From Aporophyla lueneburgensis (Eukaryota; Arthropoda; Insecta; Lepidoptera; Noctuidae): a stretch of DNA of 64,000 bases. The position numbers and the translations under genes are program-made. Shown here piece after piece: positions 10,320 through 20,959 of this stretch. Under the pieces are notes generated by a model, which had not been told where the DNA came from, did not search any database, and saw nothing but the letters and a program-made list of their open reading frames with translations. Every line of letters starts with the position of its first letter. Positions within the stretch are counted from its first letter, which is position 1. The stretch covers positions 4,836,001-4,900,000 of the forward strand of contig OW028733.1 of NCBI GenBank assembly GCA_932294355.1, given 5' to 3'.

Positions 10320-10445
10320 TAGTGCAGGTCAGAAAAGCAGTCGTTCCATGTAAAATTCCTGGTATTCAGTTGCAGCCGGATGAACTGGATATCGGCCTCA
10401 ATATAGTTGAGACGCTAGACCAATTATGATGTTGGTTAAAGACGC
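10320..10445 (+). repeat. SINE-like dispersed repeat, family A fragment
   Basis: Matches 31605-31735: gtcagaaaagcagtcgttcc, then tgtaaaattcc, then cagccggatgaactgg, then aatatagttgagac. Confidence 0.55.
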
Positions 10446-10774
10446 AAGAGATATTCCTGACGTGGAGCAAAATTATAATAAAAAAAAACACTCCTATATT
10501 CTCTGTGATAACAAAGCACATACATTCCTGTCACAAAAACTTAATACATAACACCCATCACTCATTACTTACATACTCCTAAACAACCACTATATACTGA
10601 CAGATAGTAACCTTTTATTTTGTTTTAATTATTTCTTTCTTTTTAATTATTAGTCTGTGCCCATAGTCCTAACTTTTGTAGCTATCTTCGTTTCTTTTTT
10701 TAAATATATGTCCTCCAACTTTTTCCAAATAAAGGTTTATTTATTATTTACAAACATATATAAACTAACACCTT
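10446..10774. other. AT-rich spacer, nothing recognised
   Basis: No repeat family or coding potential seen. Confidence 0.4.
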
Positions 10775-11155
10775 TTCCAATGGGGGTAGGCAGAAACTTC
10801 AGAGCACCACCTGCTACGATCTGAATAACTGATCATACACACACGCCGGTTCCGAGTACTACGCACTTAACCTTTATGAAGAACATCACCAATAAGGTCA
10901 CTATATGTCCTGATAGGGCGACCCCTCCCGGTGTTTCCACTCACACCTTTTGTTATTCTGCACCGTTTTGTTATCACATCATTCCTCAGCCTGTCATTCA
11001 TAGTCACACCACACATGCTTCGCAAGGAACGCATTTCTGCATTAATTCTGCTTTCATGCTTCTTTTGCCACAACCAACATTCACTTCCATACAAAAGCGT
11101 AGATACCAGAACACCATTGTGAACAGCCAGCCGAGTCTTTTCGGACATTAATTGG
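10775..11155 (-). pseudogene. Non-LTR reverse transcriptase C-terminus (family B), truncated
   Basis: The minus strand reads through 93 codons (11148-10867) that start just after the RT thumb: VSTLLYGSECWLW, then RINAEMRSLRSMCGV, then VSGNTGRGRP and YSDLIGDVL. It continues in another frame to an SAYPHWKK-like end near 10780. The LYGSE(C/S)W motif and the following stretch are typical of ORF2 from lepidopteran non-LTR elements. The endonuclease and RT domains are absent; a deletion removes about 35 codons between RCRITK and GVSGN compared with the fragment at 63005-63310. Family members lie at 1320-1715, 36316-36465, 53880-54175 and 63005-63310. Confidence 0.65.
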
Positions 11156-11170
11156 TTGTGTCAAACGCAT

Positions 11171-11495
11171 TTTTAGGGTTCCGTTGCCAAATGGCAAAAA
11201 AACGGAACCCTTATAGATTCGTCATGTCTGTCTGTCTGTCTGTCTGTCCGTCCGTATGTCACAGCCATTTTATTCCGAAACTATAAGAGCTATGCTGTTG
11301 AAACTTGGTAAGTAGATGTATTCTGTGAACCGCATTAAGATTTTCACACTAAAGTAGAAAAAAACAATAAATTTTGGGGTTCCCCATACATAGAACTGAA
11401 ACTCAAAAATTTTTTTTTTCATCAAACCCATACGTGTGGGGTATCTATGAATAGGTCTTCAAAAATGGTAATGAGGTTTCTAATATCATTTTTGC
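11171..11495 (+). mobile_element. Family C dispersed element, 3'-truncated
   Basis: Identical in layout to 9456-9780 (ttttagggttccgttgcca, (GTCT)n, cttcaaaaatggtaatgagg) and then stops matching after about 11490, where an AG-rich run begins. Confidence 0.7.
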
Positions 11496-11984
11496 TCAGA
11501 AGAAGAAGAAAAACAAAACTAGGAACAGACATAATTAAAACGGAATTTATAATGATTAATTATTTGTATCATGTTCTCATAAAAAACAAAAACCAGCTTG
11601 TCTCGATACAAACCGAAACTCTAAAGAGTATATTATACATACATTATTTATTTAAACACGATATTCAGTTGGCGCAGTGTGTGAATACCTACATGTAATG
11701 GATTTCAGTAGATTTGATTTCCGCCTGACTCAAGTAACTGAGACATGTGACATGAACTTATCTTAAAGTTTCTAAAGAAACTAAGGTAAAGAAACTTTAA
11801 CTAAATTTAACTTTTACGTCTTGTGAACAAAAATATTTTTATGGACAGCACAGAGTGGTGCTGTAGAAGAGCAACTGGCTTTAAAGAGTGTGTGTCACTC
11901 GTTAAATTTTCGAGCAAATAATTATGCCTAATAGAATGTGGCTATCTCAGATTTACCTACCTATTTGTATCAGGACACCTTACT
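11496..11984. other. Spacer, nothing recognised
   Basis: An AG-rich run at the left edge, then AT-rich sequence. The 83-codon open frame at 11447-11698 starts inside the family C repeat and is chance. Confidence 0.4.
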
Positions 11985-12370
11985 TCTAAGAACGAGCTTT
12001 TCTCAAAGATTTTTTACTTTCTTAGGTTCCCACTTATATAATAAAATAAATCGCATTACAAAAAATTTTCACTTAACTAAAAAGGCATGTAAGAGTACTC
12101 TAGTTGAATGGCTCCAAAATTTAGATTATAAAGCAACTGAGGAATTACTAACTAATCCTAAATAGTGAATCTCGCTAGTTTTTACGACTTATTTTTTTTA
12201 TTTTTTACTTATTGTTTTTAATTTGTTCATTGTTCACTGATATTTATACACTATCCCTTCACATTTTAGCAAATAACTGTAAATGTTAATATACCGTGTG
12301 GTGGGACCCTGGTGATCTGCTTTACAGGTTTTCCTAGTGCTGACACCAGTCTCTCACAAACTAGTGTCAT
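11985..12370 (+). pseudogene. 3' end of a non-LTR ORF2 related to the 13-18 kb element
   Basis: The plus strand encodes a C-terminus (FLGSHLYNKINR ... STLVEWLQNLDY ... stop at 12163-12165) that aligns end to end with the last 60 residues of the intact ORF2 at 13792-16755 (FLGPFLYNKINK ... LSEYLATLNY). It is a relative rather than a copy, since identity is only partial. The 3' UTR runs on to about 12370. Everything upstream is missing, so this is a 5'-truncated insertion. Confidence 0.65.
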
Positions 12371-12578
12371 ATAGTTCTTAAGCTTCTATGTCATTGTTTG
12401 TGAAGAGAAAACAAAATTATTTGAATTTATTTGTACCAGGACACCTTACTTTTAAAGAAACAGAACCGCGTGGTGATTTGACTTCGTTGTCTGTACAAAT
12501 GTTTGTCATGCGTAGCGTTTTCCGAACTATGTTGCGATCAGCTTCCAGTCTCACCAGATACAGCTCAATACCATTTTT

Positions 12579-12712
12579 ACATGCTTTATATTAGCTTCAC
12601 TTGTATGTTTGTTTGTTTGTAACCGACTCTTTATAGCGCGATTTTGACCCACTTTAAACGACCAGATTTCATTCAAACTTTGCACACCTGTCAAAGACCG
12701 ATGACAATACTA
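12579..12712 (+). repeat. Dispersed repeat, also at 23720-23850
   Basis: The block with gctttatattagcttcactt, then ccgactctttatagcgcg and cacacctgtcaaagaccgat is repeated almost exactly at 23720-23850. Here it is cut by the Helitron that follows. Class not recognised. Confidence 0.55.
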
Positions 12713-13111
12713 TCTATATATATATATATAAATGAATCCCTATTTCCCTTGGTCACGCCATCACACGTGAACGGCTGGACCGATTTGACTTTTTTGTGTT
12801 TGTTATTGTCAGGAGAAAGTTCTTATAAAAGAAAAAAAATAAATAATTGCGCGGCAAAAAAAGAAAACGCTTTATGTCTTCGAAGTACCAGGTTGGCATA
12901 ACTTGGTAGGAGTTCACCTAACATGGCTGTGTGGTAGCTAGAAAACGCTTTATGTCTTCGAATTACCAGGTTGGCATAACTTGGTAGAAGCTCACCTAAT
13001 ATGGGTAGGTATATGGTACTTGGTGCTCTTTGCTTTGTGTTGGTGGGATCTGATAAGTAAACACAATATTTATTGATTCTGAAGCGGTACGAAGTTTGCT
13101 GGGTCAGCTAG
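12713..13111 (+). mobile_element. Non-autonomous Helitron with internal 78-bp repeats
   Basis: Starts TC at 12713-12714 after A, ends with gggtcagCTAG at 13111 before T. Two copies of a 78-bp unit lie inside (gaaaacgctttatgtcttcg at 12863 and 12941). Relatives with the same ends and the same internal unit are at 22312-22811 (minus) and 49189-49699 (plus). No coding capacity. Confidence 0.75.
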
Positions 13112-13456
13112 TACTTATAATAAAACTGTAGAGAGGTCAATTCTGTACATTGAAAATATATTCAAAATTAATATTGGAGGATTAATGGTGATCGATACTG
13201 ATGCCAAAAATGCAATCAGTAAATTTTTGTCTGTCTGTCTGTCTGTATGTGCACGCATGGGTGAAAAACTACTGAAGGGATTTTAACCAAACTTGGATTG
13301 TAGTCCATACTCCTGGGCAGATTATAAGCTATATAACATAACGCTAAAACATATAGGAGCTGAGCAGTGACGATAAATTTGAAGCAAGTCAGATGAAAAT
13401 ACGCTTTCGAACTAAAAAAAATAACCTGAGGGGTAATTGCGGAACTTTTTATCGGT
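13112..13456. other. Spacer with a (GTCT)n-bearing fragment
   Basis: 13205-13430 contains ttttgtctgtctgtctgtct followed by text typical of decayed Helitrons (gattttaaccaaacttgg). I cannot define its ends. Confidence 0.35.
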
Positions 13457-13791
13457 AGGAATAAATAAATAAAAATACTTTATTCATAAGTTCACATATA
13501 AATTACATAGAAGTGACATCAGTACAGAGTTACATATTAAAATTATTAAGCAAATATTAAACTATGCCTAAAATAAATCTAGTGTAGGTATAACTTATAT
13601 AATATATTGGATAAAGGCCTAATGAAAAACAATAGCGACCTGCCTGATGTAGGTTTATTCAAACCTGTGTTTCAGGCCTTCACGTAACAACGCTGAGTGT
13701 TTTATTGGACTATTAAATTAATGTACATAGAGCTAGCATTGATACATAATAATTATATTATTAAATAAAAATTGCCTTAACATTAATAAAC

Positions 13792-16755
13792 TTATTGCAT
13801 GATTTCTAGCAATTTTTCAGTGTCTGAGTAATTTAATGTCGCTAAGTATTCACTTAACATTTCACTACATTTTTTACAATTTACACTATATATACTTAGA
13901 GACTTATTGATTTTATTATATAAGAACGGACCTAAAAAACCATAAAATTTATTTATAAAAGTATGTTTAGTTTGAGGCTTTATGCAAACTAAGTCTTTTC
14001 TTCTCTTATGTATAGGTATGGGGGTATAAGGGAGATTGCTATGCTGGTGTAATACTATCTTTAATATAAATAGTTGACGCACAGTTAAAACCTTACATGC
14101 CGTATAAAGCTCGTATGTGGGAAATCTAAATGGGCGAAAGGTGGCTACCTTTAGGATAGCTCTCTGCGCACGTTCTAATGGTAGTAGGATTGTTTTTGCA
14201 GCCCCTCCCCATGAAGTTATGCAATATGTAAGAATGGATTGACACAAAGCTAAATAGACCTGTTTAATTAATTTGTAGTCCGTTATATATCGTAAATTCT
14301 TAAAAATGTATATTAATTTACGCATTCGAGTGCATAATAAATCAATGTGTTTACGGAAGTTCAGATTTGTGTCAATCGTCACACCAAGATATTTCATATG
14401 ATCGGCTTTTGCTAAAGTAGGACAATTACATGCATTGTCAGCGTACTTGCCGCACTTATGCGCATAAATGTTTATGTTAGTAGTTGGCAGGTTAGTATTT
14501 CTCATAGTGAATAAAATGTGTTTAGTTTTTTCTGCATTTAGTGTTAGGAGATTTTCATGTAGCCAATTAGACACTATATTAAAACCGTTCTGGGCTTGTT
14601 TATACACCTCCTCTCGAGACTTGTCTGAAAACAATAGAGCTGTGTCATCTGCATAAGACATTATGACACCATTTTGGAGTGTTAAGCTGCACAGGTCATT
14701 AATATATACTAGGAATAAAGTAGGACCCAATATACTACCTTGTGGTATTCCGTAATTACTATTTCGAAGCTCAGAACTGACGTACTGACCAATTTTTACA
14801 CATTGTTCGCGGTCTCTTAAATAATCAGAAAGCAGTGTAAGCGTTGTTCCTCTTATTCCGAGTCTTTCAAGCTTGCCCAATAATAAAGGACAGGAAATTG
14901 TGTCAAAGGCCTTGGCGAGGTCTAGGAAGATCCCAATGGAGTGCATGCCCTGATCCAAATTAGTTGTTATATAATCCGTCATTTGATGTACTGCTTGATT
15001 AGTTGATTTTTTGGGCCTAAAGCCAAATTGTCTATCCGAAAGCAATTTGTTATCCTCTAGATATTTCATTAATCTAATATTAATGATTTTCTCTAAGATC
15101 TTGGAGAGCCCTGTTAAAACTGAAATGGGTCTGTAGTTGTTAACACATTTTTTGTCACCAGATTTATATACAGGAGTAACCACTGCTTTTTTAAGCGACT
15201 TAGGGAATACACCATTAGTTAAGCATAACTGAAAAATATGAGTTAGCGGCGGAGCAAGGAGGTATTTGAAATGTTTAAGTATGTTGTTTGATATGTCGTC
15301 CCACCCAACCGCGCAAACGTCCTTTAATCCAGAAATGATTGTTAATACTTCATCGACATCCGGATCTAGTAAGACAAAAGATTTGAGTCTGGGGAAAGAT
15401 TTAGGTTGGTTTTGAGAGAAAGAACCTCTAGATTGTATGGTCTTTTCTGCTAAGGTTTTGCCTACGTTAGAAAAATAGTAATTAACTATATTTGTTGATT
15501 CTATTGGGTTGTTCTCTATAGTCAATAAGTCAAGTGGAGGTTCAAGTTGTTTTGATCTAAATGTATTTGTTTTTATAAATTTCCAAATAAGTTTACTATT
15601 TTTGCCTGCTTTCTGCAGTTCTTTTCTGTCATATTCATTTTTTATTTTTTTCAGAAGGTTGTTGCAGAAGTTTCTATATCTTTTATAAGTAATGGAAAGA
15701 ATTTCATATTCAGGCTCAAGTTTGAACTTTATGTGAAGTTTGTCTCTATGCCTAATACATCGAACAAGTCCGGGTGTAATCCAAGGTTTAATGCACTTGT
15801 ACTTCCTTGGCGTTATTTTGGCGACTGTATGCTTTATTATTGCAGAGTGAAGTGAATTTATAAAATAATTAATAGCAAAGTTTGCATCGGTGGAATTATA
15901 AACTGGGTCAAAATTAATATTACGTATGTCTTTTTCGAGGTGTGTCATGTTGACATTGGTATAGCTGCGTAAACAATTTTTTCTTGGTAAAGAAACTTGT
16001 AATATTAGTAAAACTGCTTGGTGATCAGTAAGCGAAGAGTTAGTAACAAATGTTTTGGCTGGTTTATTTGTTTTTATAATGAAATGATCTAAGCATGAAC
16101 CACTTTGATGCGTGGGGTGGTAATGAGCTGGCAAGAGTCCGTGGAATGAGCAGATATTAACATAGTTATGTGCATGAATGTCCATTTTCCCGGAAGCAAT
16201 GTTGATATTAATGTCCCCCATTAGAATTATGTGTTTAAAAGTTGTAAGACTTTGTAACTGTACGTTTAGTGAATCTAAGAAATTTGCGACATTTTGAGAA
16301 GGTGGTCTGTATATAGCCATAACTACCGTATCTGTATTAATTTTAATGAGTAAGCAATTACAATTTTGTAGCAAAGGTTCTTCTACAGTTGTACTTAAAT
16401 TATTGTTGACAAATACAACTAAACCATCATTCTGGTTGATGTTTCTGTTGGTTTTATGCGAAACATATCCGTCTAAAGATGGTAAAACAGTGGTTTGGTT
16501 TGACAGCCAACATTCTGTTAGGACGATAATGTCGCAACTTATACCCAGGTTCTGTAGCAATATTTCAAAACCATTTATATTTCGATTTATGCTGCGAATA
16601 TTTTGTGTGAGAAAGGTCAGCGGTTTCTCTCCCAAGGGAAAGTGGTGCTTACACTCATCAATATTACAATTTATAACTTCAGACACAGAAAATTGATCTA
16701 GGTCCTTAAGTAATTGATCAGTCATGATAAATAAACACCCAATAAATATAAACAA
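13792..16755 (-). CDS. Non-LTR retrotransposon ORF2: endonuclease and reverse transcriptase
   Basis: 987 residues, no stop or frameshift. It would nick target DNA and prime reverse transcription of the element's own RNA. Endonuclease: TQNIRSINRN at about 50, catalytic ECWL with E81, then GDINI and a LTDH-type SLTDHQAV, the apurinic-type pattern. Reverse transcriptase: NNYRPISVLTG, then GFRPKKST, then FLDLAKAFD, GIPQGSILGP and the active-site YADD at 701-704. A thumb follows with YLGVTID. The C-terminal 200 residues include YNKINK and have no zinc knuckle or RNase H that I can see. Length is normal for Jockey/CR1-like ORF2. The first ATG is at 16755; a second ATG at codon 11 would also keep the whole endonuclease. 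An uninterrupted frame of this length suggests a recent insertion. Confidence 0.9.
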   Translation of the reverse strand: MFIFIGCLFIMTDQLLKDLDQFSVSEVINCNIDECKHHFPLGEKPLTFLTQNIRSINRNINGFEILLQNLGISCDIIVLTECWLSNQTTVLPSLDGYVSHKTNRNINQNDGLVVFVNNNLSTTVEEPLLQNCNCLLIKINTDTVVMAIYRPPSQNVANFLDSLNVQLQSLTTFKHIILMGDININIASGKMDIHAHNYVNICSFHGLLPAHYHPTHQSGSCLDHFIIKTNKPAKTFVTNSSLTDHQAVLLILQVSLPRKNCLRSYTNVNMTHLEKDIRNINFDPVYNSTDANFAINYFINSLHSAIIKHTVAKITPRKYKCIKPWITPGLVRCIRHRDKLHIKFKLEPEYEILSITYKRYRNFCNNLLKKIKNEYDRKELQKAGKNSKLIWKFIKTNTFRSKQLEPPLDLLTIENNPIESTNIVNYYFSNVGKTLAEKTIQSRGSFSQNQPKSFPRLKSFVLLDPDVDEVLTIISGLKDVCAVGWDDISNNILKHFKYLLAPPLTHIFQLCLTNGVFPKSLKKAVVTPVYKSGDKKCVNNYRPISVLTGLSKILEKIINIRLMKYLEDNKLLSDRQFGFRPKKSTNQAVHQMTDYITTNLDQGMHSIGIFLDLAKAFDTISCPLLLGKLERLGIRGTTLTLLSDYLRDREQCVKIGQYVSSELRNSNYGIPQGSILGPTLFLVYINDLCSLTLQNGVIMSYADDTALLFSDKSREEVYKQAQNGFNIVSNWLHENLLTLNAEKTKHILFTMRNTNLPTTNINIYAHKCGKYADNACNCPTLAKADHMKYLGVTIDTNLNFRKHIDLLCTRMRKLIYIFKNLRYITDYKLIKQVYLALCQSILTYCITSWGGAAKTILLPLERAQRAILKVATFRPFRFPTYELYTACKVLTVRQLFILKIVLHQHSNLPYTPIPIHKRRKDLVCIKPQTKHTFINKFYGFLGPFLYNKINKSLSIYSVNCKKCSEMLSEYLATLNYSDTEKLLEIMQ

Positions 16756-16805
16756 ACAAAAACTACTACTAGTGTGCTTAAAGGATAGGTTAATAGGTAG
16801 CGCTC

Positions 16806-18082
16806 TTAGGCGCCTTCATAATCTATGGAATGGATATAGCTGTCCTCGGCATATTTCCGTGCAGGACAATTTACATCACCAGTTTTATGATCACTTTTCC
16901 TATTAAAACGTTTGCACGTCGCACAGTTTGGTGGACTGGACTTTGTGCAGCATTCCTTAAAAGTGTGGCCAGTCTCTCCGCAGTGATTACACGTCGGGTT
17001 AGTGTCACGGCAGAACTTGGCCGCGTGTCCAAACTGCTGGCAGTTGAAACACCGAGTAACGATCGTGAAATCTCGAACTGGGCATGACGTCCAATTGATG
17101 AATATTCGTCTTTGATTGACTAGGATCTTCCTGATGCTAGCTGGCACTTCTAGAATAAAATTGCAATTAGGGAAGTCTTTTTTCCCAGATTTATGGCTCA
17201 ATTTTATTTGTTCTTCAAACGACTCACGAGTTGTATTGGTCAACTTATCTGAGAGGTTTTGCTCGTAGATGCAATCCAAAACCTCCTTATCAGTCAGGGC
17301 TACCGGGACTCCAATAACAGTGATTCTTGGGCGCCGCTTTGATGGTTCTTCAATCTTAAGGCCCGAAGAGACGAGTTTTTCTAAGCTTCTGAGCTTTTGA
17401 ATGTCCTCTTTGGAGTCGGTACTGATAAGAACACCTCCATTTTTTACTTTCTTAAGGCCACGGACATGTAGTTTAAGTTCCCCGGGCGACATAATTTTCT
17501 GTACGAGAGACTTGGTATCGTCACTAGATTTGGTTTTGTCGCTGGGATATATGGCAACTGAGCTTAAATTTGCTGGGCGCACAAAATTATCCGAGCCTTT
17601 TTTGACCAATATGGTCAAAAAAGGCTCGGATAATTTTGAGCGTACGAAGCGGGTTCTGTCGGCTTTGAAATGCCTTCAACTACCTCTTTGAACTGTAGGA
17701 GAGAGTTCGCGATGTTCTGTTGTTGCTGTAAGTGCTGAGCGGAATTATGGGCTTGAATCGTTTTTTGCTTTAAGGCTTGATATAAGACAGCCATCTGAGA
17801 TGCGCCATGTGAGACACTACGGCAAAGATTGGCTACACGTACCTTTTGGTCTGCGTTCATTTTTCCCTCAGCAACTAAACTGCATACTTCATTTAGGATT
17901 TTTTCTATGGACCCCATCCATTTCTGTACCTCCGGCGTAGAAATAACTTCGGCTGGTAGCTCATGTTCCAAGGGAGGTTGTGGCTTTGGGTCTACAGGCT
18001 GGAAATCTTGAGTTGGTGTCGGCGGAGGACTTCGCGTCACTAGCTGGCTACGGCCAAACGGGCTAGATCCAGTGTTAGACAT
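16806..18082 (-). pseudogene. Non-LTR retrotransposon ORF1 (gag-like), split by a 23-nt inverted duplication
   Basis: ORF1 binds the element RNA. The first part (ATG at 18082 to a TGA at about 17615) has a Pro/Ser-rich start and a Gln-rich coiled-coil-like stretch (QAHNSAQHLQQQQNIANSLL). The second part, one frame away, runs from about 17618 to 16806: it has an RNA-binding fold region (RITVIGVPVAL) and three zinc knuckles at its end, starting CFNCQQFGHAAKFC, CNHCGETGHTFKEC and CATCKRFN. The break lies exactly in a perfect 26-bp inverted repeat (17582-17638): 23 nt that are the reverse complement of the sequence just downstream seem to have been inserted between two codons, shifting the frame. 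Without those 23 nt the two parts would be in one frame. The second part has no ATG at its start (the first codon is TTG). Confidence 0.85.
17582..17638. repeat. Perfect hairpin with 26-bp arms at the ORF1 break
   Basis: Left arm 17582-17607, loop aatat (17608-17612), right arm 17613-17638, exactly complementary. The right arm codes for conserved ORF1 residues (VKKGSDNF); the left arm does not, so the left arm is the new piece. This looks like a template-switch mutation. Confidence 0.9.
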
Positions 18083-18439
18083 ATCTAACACAGAAACACT
18101 ATATATCTTTAAAAATACTTTAGCTCATTCTTACACAACGCAAGTAACCTCGTAATGCTCACTCGTGACACACTTATATCACTGACGACGCAATTATTTC
18201 TAACAAATATATTTATAATTAATTAATAGTATCATAATAAGCTAAGCAAGATACGTCCGCGCGGTAAGAAGGCGCGATTATATATGGAATTGGTTTAATA
18301 TTCATAGTTAAACAACATTCATTGCGTTATTTACGTTGCTGAGCCGACAATTTATTCGAACAAATGACGCAATGGTTTAGAAATAATCTTCAATCCCATT
18401 CAGATTCTGATAAATTGTGCGTTTTGCAATTAGGGTGCT

Positions 18440-18530
18440 GGTTTAACAATAGGCTACTTTTTATCCCGGTAGTACGTTCATGCGGGATATTTTCCAACCT
18501 CCACGCGGGCGAAGCCGCTGACAAAACCTA
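18440..18530 (+). repeat. Helitron 3' remnant
   Basis: ttatcccggtagtacg, then ccacgcgggcgaagccgctg, then acaaaacctag: the 3' subterminal hairpin and decayed end of the family seen intact at 52463-52768. Confidence 0.5.
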
Positions 18531-18735
18531 GTAATTTCATAAATTTGTGCCATTAGCCTTGCTAAGGTTACCAGGACCGCAAAAAACTGTCTTCGAAAAC
18601 TACGCTAGCATACGTCACAAACTTCGCTGACATACGTCTCAAAATTCGAAGCACCCTAAAAAATTTAAAATAAATAATAGTTAAGAAAAACTAAAAAGCG
18701 TGTTTTTTAGTTTTTTTAAACTATTATTTATTTAA
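18531..18735 (+). repeat. Dispersed repeat, also at 23855-24140
   Basis: ataaatttgtgccatta, then actgtcttcgaaaactacgc, then a short inverted block around aaaaagcgtgttttttag; a second copy lies at 23855-24140. Class not recognised. Confidence 0.5.
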
Positions 18736-18739
18736 CATA

Positions 18740-18830
18740 GGTCGATTGTCTATCTGGCCTCCACAACCCAGTCACTGGGTAATACTCTACCCCTTGATAA
18801 GACTCTCATTCGTCGATCGATAATATTTTA
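18740..18830 (-). repeat. SINE-like family A fragment
   Basis: tctatctggcctccacaacc and cactgggtaatactctacc match 32640-32690 in the same (minus) orientation. Confidence 0.45.
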
Positions 18831-19146
18831 TGCCTTTTAGAATATGGTTTTTCTAGACTAATGTAGGTACCTATTTGTCAAATAAAATTTAATTGATTTA
18901 AGAAAGTACAGTTTATTTGGTAGTGCGTTTAATACCTAGTTCGTAAAACGCATCGGATAACTACTTGTGGCTCTTTACGGCTCCCGCGAGAACTAACTAG
19001 GCGTTATATTGGCTTCCAGACGTAGGTACATGATACTGCAGGGCTATATAAACCATGCTCTGCAGTATCTTACTTAGTTGGGCTATACAGCGTGTAGAAA
19101 TTAAGTGTGGGTTGTAGGTGCATGGTCATTTTAAACTCAAAGCATT
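18831..19146. other. Spacer, nothing recognised
   Basis: Mixed-composition sequence without a recognisable repeat. A ctgcagggctatataaacca / ctctgcagtatctta pair near 19040-19065 hints at a small decayed inverted repeat. Confidence 0.35.
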
Positions 19147-19148
19147 TA

Positions 19149-19432
19149 CAGTAAACCCCCGGTAATCCGACAAACGTTTTGCAGGGCAGTGTCGGACTAT
19201 CGAATTTGTCGGATTATAGATTACCTACTGACTAGAAAACCCCCTATAGTCCGGATTTTTTTTACAAAAGATTACCTACCTTGTAATCCGACAAATTACA
19301 GATCCATTTCCCGTTCAGTCATGCATTATCTATATTAGCGAAGACTGTCAAAAAGATATTTAATAATAATAGACATGTCGGATTACAGGGGGTGCCGGAT
19401 TAGACAGGGGCCGGATTACCGAGGGTCCACTG
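19149..19432. mobile_element. pogo/Tigger-type MITE
   Basis: Ends are CAGTAAACCCCCGGTAATCC on the left and, inverted, CAGTGGACCCTCGGTAATCC on the right, flanked by TA on both sides (19147-19148, 19433-19434). CAGT ends, a TA target and the GGTAATCCG core are the Tigger pattern of the Tc1/mariner superfamily. At 284 bp it has no transposase. Confidence 0.85.
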
Positions 19433-19434
19433 TA

Positions 19435-20959
19435 CTTCAATTAAAACATTTACAGGAACTTTTGAATTGCCAAAAAGTTGATCCATTAGTCGGAAAGTTA
19501 AAGCTATTCGTCTATTTCAAAACGAAGATCTCTATAGAGAAGAACGGGCAAAAACTTCCAAAGATACTCATAGACTTTAAAATGAAGAAATTACAAGATC
19601 CTGCGTAAATTATATATTTAAGATTTAACCTGGAGGTTAAGAGATGAACAGTCTCAACCGGTGGTGTTCACAAACATGACGCGTGGATTCAATACACGTG
19701 CCACCATCAGAGAGAAATTTGTGCCACGTTAAGGGTCATTAAACTGTCAAAAAATATCAAAACTTTATATGGCACTGAAATTTACTAAAGGTAAATAAAC
19801 GACTGTTTTCGGCATGGGGTGATTTCGCTTTGCATGGGACAGCTGATCATTTTTCCGCGATTCCTATGTTGGTCATATGGAGAAAGTTATTGAGCTTGAT
19901 GGTCTTTACCACACACCCACCACTCAGCATCAAATATCACCTACAATTTTTGATACCCGCTGTATAAATCATACGAAGCTCTGCAGTGGTTTACTTAGAT
20001 GAAACCGAGACTTCCTTGCTCACCAACAAAAGCAAGGGCGCCTCGTATTCAACTAAGTAAGGCACAAGAAAAGGCATACAAAGTTGGTTATTTGTGAAAC
20101 GAGGGTCATTTGGACTGACAGCTTAGGTGAGTTTGTAGCAAAGTTTTATATTACAGTAACAATGTAGTGTTGTTCTGGTGCTGCACGGGAGAAAGATGTA
20201 CGCTGCTACTTATCGTATCACGTATTTTCTTAAAATTATTTGCAATTACATACCTATTTGCAATCTTAATCCCAATTTACCGGCCGTCCCTTTGGTTTGG
20301 TTTTTTTGGTATTTTTTAAATCTCCTACTCCTGTATTAGAGCGGACAAAAAAGAAATCAAATGTGAGTCTATCGAGAATATCGAACGGCAATTGATTTAA
20401 TTATAGGGTTAAATAAATTTATTTGGCAAGGCTTTCCTCGCGTATTGGGTATCGAAATCTAAAACTAAGAGAAGTAACAGAACCACTTCTTTCTTCATCA
20501 ATCAGCTATTGAATTTTTTAATGAAACATTAATATTTTTTTACTAATTTCCTTACACCGAAACATAACAGTCGTTTGGATGCCTTAATGTACAGTCAGTG
20601 TCATTTAAATGTCTTGCCAGCCAATTCAATTTGACCTTGTTTATATAGGTAATACTTCAGAACGTCTGTATTTCCCTGATCTCCTGTGAATGACTCACCG
20701 ATTTATTTCAAATACGCCCATAAAAGGTACTTTTGAACGTTAACAGTTACATGAAAATAGAATTGATTCTAGTTGCCCCTTCCAAAAGGTAGATTCGTAT
20801 TGAGAAAAATGGGCAAGAAACTCCACCGTTACTCTTTGAAAATGTTTTTCAATGTTTTTATACAACATTTATATAATTATATGTGAAGACGACGCACCTA
20901 AAATAAAATAACCATACCACAACAGGTAAAATAATTGAAAATGAAGCAATGAGAGATAA
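19435..20959. other. Spacer, nothing recognised
   Basis: 1.5 kb with no repeat family, inverted repeat or reading frame I can support. Small open frames here (for example 20858-21049) look like chance. Confidence 0.4.

Larger units (their letters stand above)
13457..18300 (-). mobile_element. Nearly full-length non-LTR retrotransposon (Jockey/CR1-group type)
   Basis: Two genes in the usual order: ORF1 (gag-like, 18082-16806, broken) and ORF2 (endonuclease and reverse transcriptase, 16755-13792, open throughout), with about 50 bp between them. The 3' UTR runs to about 13457 and the RNA-sense end is a tttttatttatttatt-type microsatellite rather than a long poly(A). The 5' end is a guess: sequence upstream of ORF1 to about 18300 looks like UTR, but no target duplication confirms it. 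There is no RNase H domain. Partial relatives lie at 11985-12370 and perhaps 41760-41980. Confidence 0.8.

Noticed and set aside
17600..17620. Programmed -1 frameshift joining the two ORF1 parts
   Set aside because: The T run is not a good slippery heptamer in the zero frame and it lies inside the hairpin rather than upstream; an inserted inverted duplication explains the frame change better.
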